DNA from: Selenomonas dianae
GTDB taxonomy: Bacteria > Bacillota > Negativicutes > Selenomonadales > Selenomonadaceae
Direction of reading: 5' to 3'
Assembly: GCF_030644225.1 (NCBI RefSeq)
Contig: NZ_CP128650.1
Span: 1,374,001 to 1,438,000, forward strand
Length of the DNA: 64,000 bases
Positions 25,930 to 34,484 of the stretch are shown here, piece by piece (within the stretch, counting starts at the first letter, position 1; each line of letters begins with the position of its first letter). Position numbers and translations under genes: made by a program. The notes beneath the pieces are model-generated. The model saw only the letters and a program-made list of their open reading frames with translations, was not told the DNA's origin and did not search any database.

Positions 25930-26553
25930 ATGTCAGGTTTTGAAAGCGCAATCCACCTTTTTCACAGCGGTGGATTCGTCATGTATCCCCTGCTGATCCT
26001 CTCTCTCATCACGCTTGCGATTGCAGTGGAACGGTTCTACTACTACCGTCTCAACCGAAAAGGCTCGCGCGTGTTCTTCCACGGGGTCTATCACTCCGCC
26101 GTGCAGAAGGACTTTGACACGATCAGCAAGCTCTGCAAGGAGTTCCCCTCCGCGATTGCCCGCATCATCGAGAGCGGCATCGAAAACGCATCCACGGAAA
26201 CCGCGATGAAGGGCGCGTTTTCCGACCGTATGACGATGGAATCGATTGGCTTCCGTCGCTATCTCGACTATCTGAGCGCGATTGTCACGATTGCCCCGCT
26301 GCTCGGCCTCTTGGGTACGGTCACGGGCATGATCCAGACGTTCAGTGTGCTCGATGCGGGCGGCGGTGCTGCGGCGATTACGGGCGGTGTCGGTGAGGCA
26401 CTCGTCGCAACGGCATCGGGTCTGTGCGTGGCGATCATTGCGTTCTGTGTCTACACCTATTTCAGCCATCAGCTCGACACGATTGTGACGGATACGGAGC
26501 GCCTCTGCGCAACGGTCATCACGGCGAAGAAAGAAAGCTGGGATGCAAAATGA
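25930..26553 (+). CDS. exbB: ExbB/MotA/TolQ-family proton channel subunit
   Basis: 207 residues with three membrane helices (~17-35, ~120-140, ~160-180) and the MotA/TolQ/ExbB core including LSAIVTIAPLLGLLGTVTGM and GEALVATASGLCVAI. It forms the pentameric stator that uses the proton gradient to energise TonB. AAAGGAG precedes the ATG. The exbD start overlaps its stop by 4 bp and tonB follows, so this is the ExbB of a TonB system rather than TolQ. Confidence 0.93.
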   Translation: MSGFESAIHLFHSGGFVMYPLLILSLITLAIAVERFYYYRLNRKGSRVFFHGVYHSAVQKDFDTISKLCKEFPSAIARIIESGIENASTETAMKGAFSDRMTMESIGFRRYLDYLSAIVTIAPLLGLLGTVTGMIQTFSVLDAGGGAAAITGGVGEALVATASGLCVAIIAFCVYTYFSHQLDTIVTDTERLCATVITAKKESWDAK

Positions 26554-26957
26554 ATTTTAGCAATCACCGCATGAAGAAAAAGCCGGAGTTTATGATTATT
26601 CCGATGATCGACATCATCTTTTTCCTGCTTGTTTTCTTTATGATGAACAGTCTCCAGACGGTCGCGCAGAAGGCGCTCGCCGTTCAGCTCCCGCAGGCGC
26701 AGAGCGCGACTGCTCCCGCACAGCTCCCGATCATCATGACGGTCGACGAGGAGGGGCATATCACGATTGACAACAATCCCGTGAGCATCACGGAGTCTGA
26801 GGCGATTATGAAACGCCACATGGCGGAGAATCCGAACGCGGCGGTCGTCCTGCAGGCGGACAAGCGTACGGCACACGGTCAGGTGGTCGCGGTGATGGAT
26901 ATGCTCAAAGGAGCGGGGGTAAAACGGCTCTCGATTGCCGCACAGCAGAAGGGATAG
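26550..26957 (+). CDS. exbD: ExbD/TolR-family biopolymer transport protein
   Basis: 135 residues from the ATG overlapping the exbB stop. One membrane helix begins at IPMIDIIFFLLVFFMM, in which the Asp is the proton-carrying residue of the family. The periplasmic domain follows (ITESEAIMKRHMAENPNAAV, then VVAVMDMLKGAGV). Partner of ExbB in the stator. Confidence 0.94.
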   Translation: MNFSNHRMKKKPEFMIIPMIDIIFFLLVFFMMNSLQTVAQKALAVQLPQAQSATAPAQLPIIMTVDEEGHITIDNNPVSITESEAIMKRHMAENPNAAVVLQADKRTAHGQVVAVMDMLKGAGVKRLSIAAQQKG

Positions 26958-26961
26958 ATCT

Positions 26962-27762
26962 ATGGAGCAACACCTCTCATGGAGTAAGGCCTATATCGTC
27001 TCTGCCGCACTGCATTTCGTGATCTTCCTCCTGTTCGCCGTCGGTCTTGCCGTGGTGGTTGCCGAAAAGGAGCAGCAGGTCTATGAGATCGATCTCCAAG
27101 CCTCCGATTTCAGCCAGGGCAGCGGACACGAGGGCGGCGGAAGCAGTGAGAATCTCTTCCCCGAACCGCTCAAGGCGGAGGAGGTCGCAAAACGCGTCGA
27201 AACGGTTCAGCAGACAGTACCTCCAGTCACACCGACTGAGACAGTCGTGCCGACGCAGGATGCTGTCACCGTACCGCAGGCGGTTTCCGAAACTGCCGCT
27301 CCCTCCTCTGCCGCCGCACCTGCCGCAGCACCCTCCTCTGCCGTTGGAACGGGCAGCGGCGAGGGCAGCGGGAGCGGGACGGGTACAGGAACGGGCAGCG
27401 GCGACGGTACAGGCGACGGGCAGGGCGTAGGTTCCGGCTCGGGTGCGGGTCAGGGCTCGGGCGACGGCAACGTGTCCGGAACGGGCAGCGCACCGTTTGA
27501 TACCAACGGTTTCTGGGCGGCGGTCAACGCGAACAAGGAGTACCCCTACATGGCGATGAAGCGCCGCCTTGAGGGTACGACAACGATTGTCACGACGATC
27601 AGTACCTCCGGCGATATTACAAGTGTGTCGGTCGCCTCCTCGTCGGGGCACGGGCTGCTTGACGACGCAGCAGTTGCAGCGGCGTATGCCGTCGGCAGCT
27701 ATCCGAACCCCACGGGCGCGACGGTATCGGTCACAACAAATGTAAGTTTCAGTATTCGATAA
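26962..27762 (+). CDS. tonB: TonB protein with a glycine/serine/threonine-rich linker
   Basis: 266 residues from the ATG at 26962. One N-terminal membrane helix (~9-33), a long low-complexity periplasmic section, then a TonB C-terminal domain (~175-266: YPYMAMKRRLEGTTTIVTT, ending in beta strands). It transmits ExbBD energy to outer-membrane receptors. Instead of the usual Pro-Glu/Pro-Lys spacer it has a Val/Pro/Ala part followed by about 55 residues almost only of Gly, Ser, Thr and Asp. A receptor gene is not in the window. Confidence 0.88.
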   Translation: MEQHLSWSKAYIVSAALHFVIFLLFAVGLAVVVAEKEQQVYEIDLQASDFSQGSGHEGGGSSENLFPEPLKAEEVAKRVETVQQTVPPVTPTETVVPTQDAVTVPQAVSETAAPSSAAAPAAAPSSAVGTGSGEGSGSGTGTGTGSGDGTGDGQGVGSGSGAGQGSGDGNVSGTGSAPFDTNGFWAAVNANKEYPYMAMKRRLEGTTTIVTTISTSGDITSVSVASSSGHGLLDDAAVAAAYAVGSYPNPTGATVSVTTNVSFSIR

Positions 27763-27767
27763 CATCC

Positions 27768-27810
27768 AATCAAAAAGCTGTGATGGAAATTCCACCACAG
27801 CTTTTTGATT
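27768..27810. terminator. Bidirectional terminator
   Basis: 15-bp stem AATCAAAAAGCTGTG / CACAGCTTTTTGATT between the convergent tonB and zapA genes, with T-rich flank on the plus side. Confidence 0.85.
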
Positions 27811-27814
27811 GGGT

Positions 27815-28072
27815 TTATTTCTCCTCAAGCAGCTGCACGAGCTCGTCATAGTCCCGCTGCAGCTGCTCATACTCATCCATCATCTGCAGGACGGTGAGTG
27901 CGGCGATGCGCTGCACGTCGAAGCTGCGCACCTTCTTCGACATCTCCTTGATCCGACGGTCGCTCTCCGCCGCAAGACGCTTGAGCCGTTCGGGGTCATC
28001 CGTTTTGAGTTGGTAGGTCTGCCCAAACATCTCAACTACGACCCGTTGGGGCTGCTTTTTCTCCTCTGCCAT
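27815..28072 (-). CDS. zapA: Cell division protein ZapA
   Basis: 85 residues from the ATG at 28072 (a GTG at 28081 is possible). Short N-terminal domain (VVVEMFGQTYQLKTDDPERL) followed by a long helix with coiled-coil character ending LVQLLEEK, the ZapA pattern. ZapA crosslinks FtsZ filaments at the septum. Its place directly behind pheT, 15 bp away, is common in Firmicutes. Confidence 0.88.
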   Translation of the reverse strand: MAEEKKQPQRVVVEMFGQTYQLKTDDPERLKRLAAESDRRIKEMSKKVRSFDVQRIAALTVLQMMDEYEQLQRDYDELVQLLEEK

Positions 28073-28087
28073 GGCTCTCACCGCCTC

Positions 28088-30523
28088 TTATGCACGCAGC
28101 TCTGCGTGGAGCTGACTCTGCGCCGCCGCAAGGATGTCCGCAAATGCTGCATCCACTTCCTCGTCGGTCAGGGTCTTGTCATCGGACTGGAAATGCAGAT
28201 GGAACGCCATGCTCTTTTTCCCGCTCCCGACCTGCTTGCCCATGTAAACATCAAAGAGCGTCGCACCACGGAAGAACTTGCCGCCCTTCTTGGCAATGAC
28301 GCGCTCGATCTCCGCTGTGGAGAGGTCTGCATCCACAAGGATCGCAAGATCACGCGTCGATGCGGGATATTTCGGCAGCGACGCAATCGCATTTTTCTTC
28401 TTGCGGTAGCGCAGGAGGGTGTCGACCTCCATCTCAAAGACGTAGACGCTCTGCGCGATGCCGAAGTTCGCGGCGACGGTCGGATGAATCTCACCGAGGG
28501 TGGCAATCACGTCGCGCCCCTTCTTGAAAAACGCCGTCTTGCCGGGGTGCATGGCGAAGTGTTCACCGCGCTCCACTGTGTATTTCTGAACGCCGATTGC
28601 CCTAAGGAATCGCTCAAGGATGCCCTTCATGTCGTAGAAATCGACCTGTGCGTTGTCCGTGTCCCATGCAATCGGGCTCCGCCGTCCCGTGATCAGCCCC
28701 GCGACCATGAGTTTCTCGTTTGCAAGCTCCGTGACGGGCAGTGCCTTCGGGAAGAATACGGGCGCGATGTCAAAGAGCCGCAGATCGACGTTCTTGCGGG
28801 CGACGTTGCGCGCCGCATTTTCAAGCACGCTCGTGAGGAGGGTTGTACGAATGAGTGGGTACTCGTCCGTGAGCGGGTTCATGATGGGGATTGCCTGACG
28901 AAGCGAGCTGTCCGCGGGAACACCGAGTTTATCCAGTGTTTTCTCACTGGTAAAACTGAAGGAAAGTTCCTCCATCATGCCGAGCGCGGCAAGCGTCCTG
29001 CGCATCGTATCGACAAAGTCCTGCCGCTCGCTCGTCCTGCCCTGCTGTACCGCACCCATCGGGAGGCGCGAGGCGATGTTGTCATATCCGTAGAGACGTG
29101 CGACCTCCTCGGAGATGTCCTCCATCATCGTCACGTCACCGCGCCACGAAGGGACGGCGACGCGATAGGTCTCAACGCCCTTTTCCTCGACAATGAAACC
29201 GAGTGAACGGAGCGCGGATGCCATCCAGTCGCCGGGAATATTCGCGCCGATGCGCTCCCCTACCGTGCGTGCGCTGAACTCAAGCACGGTCGGAACACGG
29301 TGCTGTGGGTAGACATCGACCACGCCCTTTGCCACCGTGCACGCGCCCATCTCGACGAGCAGCTGTGCGGCTCGCGTCACTGCACGCACGGTCTCCGTCT
29401 CATCGACACCGCGCTCAAACCTGCCCGAGGACTCGGAGTGCAGTCCAATGCGGCGCGCCGTGCGGCGAATCGTCGGCCCGTGGAAGGACGCCGCCTCAAG
29501 AATGACCGAGGTCGTCCCCTCCGTGATCTCGGACTCAAGCCCGCCCATGATGCCCGCAAGCCCTGCGGGCTTTTCGCTGTCGGCAATGACAAGCTCATCC
29601 CCGACGGCGACACGGCTCGAATCGTCCAGTGTGTGCAGGTTCTCTCCCGCACGCGCACGGCGTGCCGTGAGGCTGTGTCCTGCGACAGCGTCATAGTCAT
29701 AGGCATGGAGCGGCTGCCCCAGTTCGAGCATGACGAAGTTCGTCACATCGACCACGTTGTTGATCGCACGGATGCCCGCGCCATGCAGATGCTCCACCAT
29801 CCATGCGGGCGACGGCGCAATCTTCACGTTGCGCAGCACACGCGCCGAGAAGCGGCGGCAGAGTTCATCCGCCTCGATGCCGATGTGCACGAGCTCGGCG
29901 GCACTCTCGGACGCCGTTTCCTCCACCGTGATGGATGGAAAACGCAGTTCCTTGCCCGTCAGTGCCGCAACCTCACGCGCAATGCCGATGACGCTGAAGC
30001 AGTCCGCGCGGTTTGCCGTCAGCTCGAACTCAAGCACGACATCATCCAGCCCCAGTGCCTCGGCGGCGGGGATCCCGACGGGCGTATCCTCCGGCAGGAT
30101 GTAGATGCCATGCACCTGCTCGTCGGGCAGCCCCTCGGTATTGATCGCAAGCTCCCCCGCCGAGCACATCATGCCGTTCGACGGAACGCCGCGCAGCTTG
30201 CCCTTTGAGATTTTCTTGCCATCGGGGAGCACTGCGCCGACCATAGCGGCAGGAACAATATGCCCCTCACGCACATTGGAGGCACCCGTCACAATCTGAA
30301 TCCGCTCTTCTTTTCCAATGTCCAGCTGGCAGACAAGCAGATGATCGGAGTCCGGATGCGGCGTGATCTTCTCAATGCGTGCTGTGATGACCTTCTCAAG
30401 CCCCTCATCCGCTCGCACGATACGCTCGACGGGAACGCCCGCCATTGTGAGACGGTCTGCAATTTGCTCCGCCGTTTCGTCCATATCCACATAGTCTTTC
30501 AGCCATTTGATCGAAACCTGCAT
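28088..30523 (-). CDS. pheT: Phenylalanyl-tRNA synthetase beta subunit
   Basis: 811 residues, full length. N-terminal tRNA-binding domain (HPDSDHLLVCQLDIG), B3/B4 editing domain (ANRADCFSVIGIAREVAAL), B5 domain, catalytic-like core, and C-terminal anticodon-binding fold (YPASTRDLAILVD to LHFQSDDKTLTDEEVDAA). Together with PheS it forms the (alpha-beta)2 enzyme. It starts 12 bp after the pheS stop with GGAGGCGGG in front. Confidence 0.97.
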   Translation of the reverse strand: MQVSIKWLKDYVDMDETAEQIADRLTMAGVPVERIVRADEGLEKVITARIEKITPHPDSDHLLVCQLDIGKEERIQIVTGASNVREGHIVPAAMVGAVLPDGKKISKGKLRGVPSNGMMCSAGELAINTEGLPDEQVHGIYILPEDTPVGIPAAEALGLDDVVLEFELTANRADCFSVIGIAREVAALTGKELRFPSITVEETASESAAELVHIGIEADELCRRFSARVLRNVKIAPSPAWMVEHLHGAGIRAINNVVDVTNFVMLELGQPLHAYDYDAVAGHSLTARRARAGENLHTLDDSSRVAVGDELVIADSEKPAGLAGIMGGLESEITEGTTSVILEAASFHGPTIRRTARRIGLHSESSGRFERGVDETETVRAVTRAAQLLVEMGACTVAKGVVDVYPQHRVPTVLEFSARTVGERIGANIPGDWMASALRSLGFIVEEKGVETYRVAVPSWRGDVTMMEDISEEVARLYGYDNIASRLPMGAVQQGRTSERQDFVDTMRRTLAALGMMEELSFSFTSEKTLDKLGVPADSSLRQAIPIMNPLTDEYPLIRTTLLTSVLENAARNVARKNVDLRLFDIAPVFFPKALPVTELANEKLMVAGLITGRRSPIAWDTDNAQVDFYDMKGILERFLRAIGVQKYTVERGEHFAMHPGKTAFFKKGRDVIATLGEIHPTVAANFGIAQSVYVFEMEVDTLLRYRKKKNAIASLPKYPASTRDLAILVDADLSTAEIERVIAKKGGKFFRGATLFDVYMGKQVGSGKKSMAFHLHFQSDDKTLTDEEVDAAFADILAAAQSQLHAELRA

Positions 30524-30535
30524 CGTCCCGCCTCC

Positions 30536-31564
30536 TTAGAATTGATGTAAGAACCGCACGTCGTTGTCGTAGAACAGGCGCAGATCGTCCACGCCGTACG
30601 CGAGCATGGCGATACGCTCCACACCCATGCCGAATGCAAAGCCCGACACCTGCGCGGGATCGTAGCCGCTCATGCGCAGGACGTTCGGGTGCACCATGCC
30701 CGCGCCGAGGATCTCAAGCCACCCCGTCCCCTTGCAGACGCGGCAGCCCGCGCCGTGACACGAGGAGCAGGAGATATCGACCTCGGTCGACGGCTCTGTG
30801 AACGGGAAGAAGCTCGGGCGGAAACGCACCTTTGCATCCGCATCAAAGAGCTGATGCAGACAAAGCTCAAGCGTTCCCTTCAGGTCGGCAAAGGAGATGC
30901 CCTTGTCGATGACAAGCCCCTCCACCTGCGTGAACATCGGGGAGTGCGTCGCATCGTAGGAGTCACGGCGATAGACGCGCCCCGGTGCGATCATGCGGAT
31001 CGGCGCATTCGGTTCGCTCCGCTGCATTGTTCGCGCCTGTACGGGCGAAGTCTGCGAGCGCAGCAGGATCTCCTCCGTGATGTAGAACGAGTCCTGCATA
31101 TCGCGCGCGGGATGATCCTTCGGCAGGTTCAGCGCCTCGAAGTTGTAGTAGTCGCTCTCGATCTCGGGTCCCTCCTCGATCGTAAAGCCCATCTGCAGGA
31201 AGATCTTCTTGATGCGATCAAGCGTGATCGTGAGCGGATGCAGATGCCCTACGTGTGCGCTGCGCCCCGGCAGGGTCACGTCGATCTGCTCGGCGGCAAT
31301 CTTATCCGCGAGTTCCCGCTGCGCCAGTTCCTCGGACTTTGCCGCAAGCAGTTCCTCAAGCTCGGCCCGCGCCTCGTTGACGATCTTGCCGATGCGCGGG
31401 CGCTCCTCCTGTGCAAGGGCGCTCATGCTGCGTAGGAGCGCGGTCATCTCCCCCTTTTTCCCCAAAAATTTTACGCGAATATCATTCAGTTCACTGAGAC
31501 TCTGCGCTGTCTCCGCAATCGCAGCGCGGGCACGTTCCCTGAGTTCTCTGATCTTCTCGTCCAT
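30536..31564 (-). CDS. pheS: Phenylalanyl-tRNA synthetase alpha subunit
   Basis: 342 residues from the ATG at 31564, preceded by AGGAGGACGAT; a further upstream ATG (31621) is rejected. N-terminal coiled coil (~1-85) that grips the tRNA, motif 2 around [17 protein letters not shown], and motif 3 [17 protein letters not shown]. No T-box leader is visible in the 213 bp upstream, which are shared with the divergent thiT. Confidence 0.97.
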   Translation of the reverse strand: MDEKIRELRERARAAIAETAQSLSELNDIRVKFLGKKGEMTALLRSMSALAQEERPRIGKIVNEARAELEELLAAKSEELAQRELADKIAAEQIDVTLPGRSAHVGHLHPLTITLDRIKKIFLQMGFTIEEGPEIESDYYNFEALNLPKDHPARDMQDSFYITEEILLRSQTSPVQARTMQRSEPNAPIRMIAPGRVYRRDSYDATHSPMFTQVEGLVIDKGISFADLKGTLELCLHQLFDADAKVRFRPSFFPFTEPSTEVDISCSSCHGAGCRVCKGTGWLEILGAGMVHPNVLRMSGYDPAQVSGFAFGMGVERIAMLAYGVDDLRLFYDNDVRFLHQF

Positions 31565-31777
31565 ATCGTCCTCCTGTATGTGTGTGCAAGGATGGTGTTT
31601 TGATGGATTTCTTCTATTCATTCGATAAAAATACCAATGTTCAGTTTACCATATCTATCTGAAAAAATCTATGAAAGCGCGATAAAATGAAAGGTATCGG
31701 GGGAATTGAATTCACGTCATATTTATAGTATGCTAAAAGAAAACACAAAACAGTCGTTTTCGATCTAGGAGGTCTCC

Positions 31778-32431
31778 ATGGACACACTCATCAAAAGTAT
31801 TTCGGAGCTGATGGCGCAGCCGTCCAGTCTCTTCACCCTGCTCGCCGTATTCGTCTTCATCCTCGGTTATCTGCAGATGCGCCGCATCCGGTTCACAACG
31901 AGTATGCTCATCAATGTCGCACTGATGCTGGCACTGACCATTGTGCTCCATCAGCTGCGGCTGTTCCATATGCCGCAGGGCGGCAGTGTCACGCTCGGGG
32001 CAATGGTGCCGCTGCTCTTCCTCACCTATCGTTACGGCGCGGGCATCGGATGTCTTGCGGGTTTTGTCTACGGTATGATAAACCTCATGCAGGACGCATT
32101 CATCGTCCACCCCCTGCAGGTACTCTTTGACTATCCGCTGCCCTATATGGCACTCGCGCTCGCCGCCGTCCTCCCGGGGCGTTTTTATGCGGGCGCACTA
32201 CTCGCCTTTGCGGGACGTTTCCTCTGCCACTACATCTCGGGCGTAGTGTTCTTCGGCTCGTATGCACCGCCCGATATGTCGCCCTATCTCTACGCCCTCG
32301 TCTTTAACGCGACCTATCTCGTACCCGAGGTGATCATCTGCCTTGTCGTTCTGCGTATCCTGCCTGTGCCGCGTCTCCTTGCGGCGATGGATCAGCGCAC
32401 ACCGCTCTATGGCGCAAAGCTGACACAATAA
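31778..32431 (+). CDS. thiT: Thiamine ECF transporter S component
   Basis: 217 residues with six membrane helices. GGSVTLGAMVPLLFLTYRYG is the ThiT signature region that lines the thiamine pocket. ThiT captures thiamine and works with the shared ECF module, which is not in this window. AGGAGG precedes the ATG. A possible promoter TTGAAT-17-TATGCT lies upstream. No TPP riboswitch motif is seen, so thiamine control, if any, is by another route. Confidence 0.87.
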   Translation: MDTLIKSISELMAQPSSLFTLLAVFVFILGYLQMRRIRFTTSMLINVALMLALTIVLHQLRLFHMPQGGSVTLGAMVPLLFLTYRYGAGIGCLAGFVYGMINLMQDAFIVHPLQVLFDYPLPYMALALAAVLPGRFYAGALLAFAGRFLCHYISGVVFFGSYAPPDMSPYLYALVFNATYLVPEVIICLVVLRILPVPRLLAAMDQRTPLYGAKLTQ

Positions 32432-32433
32432 GG

Positions 32434-33093
32434 TTAGCTATTCTCATACGTACGCACGCGCAGCGTCAACCCGCGCTGCGCACAAATCTTGCGGCAGCGC
32501 TCGATCTCCTCCGCGTCCTCCACCTTCTCCACAACCGTGAGCACAACCTTCGGCACATAGTGTTTGCAGTGCTCGGCAAATGCCAGCATCGCCTCATAGG
32601 AGGAAATGCCAAACTTCGACCGTGTGAGCGCGAGATAACGCTCTGCATTGGATGCGTTAAGACTGATGGACACCGTGTCGAGCAGCCCCACAAAACGCTC
32701 CGCGAACACACATCCATGCTCCAGTTCCCCGAGCCCGTTCGTATTGACGCGCGTCGGCACATCGGGATGCTGTTCCTTTACATGGCGGAGAACGCTGATC
32801 ACCGTATCCAGACGGATCAGCGGCTCGCCGAAGCCGCAGCAGACCACCTCGCTCACGTATTCCCACGGCAGACGGTCAAGCTCCGCCGTAATCTCTTCCA
32901 CACTTGGGTCACGTTCAAGCCACAGCGAGGACTCCTGTGCCATCTCCTTCATGCCGCGCAGACAAAAAACGCAGTCACAGTTACAGGAATTTGTGATGTT
33001 GACGTAAATGGCACGCCGCCCCTCCGGCAGCGCTCTGAAGCTCTCCGCGACGGAAAGATAGCGTCCACCCGCATGGGTCGCATATACAATCAT
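32434..33093 (-). CDS. TatD-associated type radical SAM protein
   Basis: 219 residues, a short radical SAM protein. The 4Fe-4S motif is CNCDCVFC (CxxxCxxC), followed by VVCCGFGEPLIRLD (the GGEP-like SAM site) and TRVNTNGLGE. These features and the size match the small family often encoded next to TatD nucleases. No tatD is next to it here. Substrate unknown. Its stop is 2 bp from the convergent thiT stop. Confidence 0.82.
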   Translation of the reverse strand: MIVYATHAGGRYLSVAESFRALPEGRRAIYVNITNSCNCDCVFCLRGMKEMAQESSLWLERDPSVEEITAELDRLPWEYVSEVVCCGFGEPLIRLDTVISVLRHVKEQHPDVPTRVNTNGLGELEHGCVFAERFVGLLDTVSISLNASNAERYLALTRSKFGISSYEAMLAFAEHCKHYVPKVVLTVVEKVEDAEEIERCRKICAQRGLTLRVRTYENS

Positions 33094-33124
33094 AAGATAC
33101 TCCTATCATACACAGAAATGAGAA

Positions 33125-33147
33125 AAGCTGCCGCAATGCGGCAGCTT
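33125..33147 (-). terminator. Terminator of the EAL-queF-pyridoxal kinase operon
   Basis: Perfect 10-bp stem AAGCTGCCGC-aat-GCGGCAGCTT with a T-rich run on the minus strand, just after the kinase stop. Confidence 0.85.
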
Positions 33148-33162
33148 ATTCGGTTGGTTCTT

Positions 33163-33993
33163 TTACAGTGTTGTGAGTTCTCCCATAAACTCCTCGAACG
33201 GAAGCCCATGATTCCACGGCAGATCCAGTTCCTCCGCATAGGTGAGGCAATGCCCGATAAAGTCCGCCGCACGCGGTACGCCCTCTGTGAGAGGAATCCC
33301 GCGTACCAGTGCCGCCGCTATGATCGCAGAAAACGCATCCCCCGCCCCCGAGCGGTCACGCCCGACCTTCGGATTGTCAAAGGACTGCCCAGCCCCATCC
33401 GCATAGAGGTAGGTACGCACATTTTCACCCGCATGAAGCCCCGTGATGATGACCGTACGCGGTCCCATCGCCGCGATTGCCGCCGCCATCTGTGCGAGCT
33501 CCCCATCCGTCACAGCCCCGTCCGTCGGATAGGAAATGCCGAGCAGCTGACACGCCTCCGTGAGATTCGGTGTCACCACGTCCGCCTGTGGGAGGAGCTG
33601 GCGCATCTTCGCGCAGAGTGCGGGCGTATAGGAGGAGTAAAGGCTGCCGTTGTCCCCCATCACAGGATCGACAACAACCTTCGTATTTCGCTGTTTGAAT
33701 CGTGCGATACATTCCAACACGACCTCGATCTGACGCTCCGAGCCGAGAAACCCGGTCAGGATCGCATCAAATTCGAGCGCATTCGCCGCCCAGTTTTCCA
33801 TATAGGGGCGCATCCGCTCCGTATAGTCGTCAAGATAGTGGTTCGGAAAGCCCGTATGCACCGAGAGAATCGCCGTCGGAAGCGGACACGCCTGCACGCG
33901 CAGCGCGGAGATCAGCGGCAGCTGCACCGTTACCGAGCACCGCCCAAATCCCGTGATGTCGTTGATGAGGGCGATTCGTTTCTGCCGCGCCAT
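33163..33993 (-). CDS. Pyridoxal/pyridoxamine kinase
   Basis: 276 residues of the ribokinase fold, PdxK/PdxY branch. LINDITGFGRCSVTVQLP at the N-terminus, VVDPVMGDNGSLY in the middle, and the C-terminal anion hole and catalytic Asp in DRSGAGDAFSAII. It phosphorylates B6 vitamers for PLP salvage. Its ATG shares one base with the queF stop (TGATG). Confidence 0.87.
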   Translation of the reverse strand: MARQKRIALINDITGFGRCSVTVQLPLISALRVQACPLPTAILSVHTGFPNHYLDDYTERMRPYMENWAANALEFDAILTGFLGSERQIEVVLECIARFKQRNTKVVVDPVMGDNGSLYSSYTPALCAKMRQLLPQADVVTPNLTEACQLLGISYPTDGAVTDGELAQMAAAIAAMGPRTVIITGLHAGENVRTYLYADGAGQSFDNPKVGRDRSGAGDAFSAIIAAALVRGIPLTEGVPRAADFIGHCLTYAEELDLPWNHGLPFEEFMGELTTL

Positions 33994-34484
33994 CAGCGGT
34001 TATCCACCCGTTCCGGTACGCGGTCGTGCATGGAAAGACGCGCCCACGCGAGTTCCTCGTACTTCGTCCCCGGCATCCCATAGTTCGCGTAGGGATCGAT
34101 CGAGATGCCGCCGCGCGGCAGAAACTTCCCCTGCACCTCGATGTATTTCGGCTGCATCAGTCGAATAAGGTCACGCATAATGACGTTCACCACATCCTCA
34201 TGGAAGTCGCCGTGGTTACGAAAACTCACGAGATAGAGTTTCAGTGACTTACTCTCGACCATGCGCTCGGCGGGCATATAGGAGATGTAGATCGTCCCGT
34301 AGTCCGGCTGCCCCGTAATCGGACAGAGCGTCGTGAACTCGGGACAGTTGAACCGCACCCAGTAGTCATGATCCGTATGGCGGTTCTGAAAGGTCTCCAG
34401 TGCTTCGGGCGCATAGTCGTACCCGTAGTCCGTCCGCTGCTGTCCGAGAAGCGTCAGCCCCTCTGCTGTCTTTTCTCTTGCCAT
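33993..34484 (-). CDS. queF: NADPH-dependent 7-cyano-7-deazaguanine reductase
   Basis: 163 residues, the short (type I) QueF. The catalytic cysteine and Asp sit in [13 protein letters not shown], and the NADPH-side motif [20 protein letters not shown] is complete. It reduces preQ0 to preQ1 for queuosine in tRNA. It is sandwiched between an EAL gene and a kinase gene with one-base overlaps on both sides (TAATG and TGATG), so all three are likely co-transcribed. No preQ1 riboswitch is evident. Confidence 0.95.
   Translation of the reverse strand: MAREKTAEGLTLLGQQRTDYGYDYAPEALETFQNRHTDHDYWVRFNCPEFTTLCPITGQPDYGTIYISYMPAERMVESKSLKLYLVSFRNHGDFHEDVVNVIMRDLIRLMQPKYIEVQGKFLPRGGISIDPYANYGMPGTKYEELAWARLSMHDRVPERVDNR

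Noticed and set aside
27340-27490. Gly/Ser-coding repeats in tonB as a CRISPR or tandem repeat array
   Set aside because: Irregular codon-level repeats inside an open frame, no regular spacers.
31565-31777. T-box leader for pheS or TPP riboswitch for thiT
   Set aside because: No T-box GGTGG/antiterminator element and no TPP motif found in either direction.
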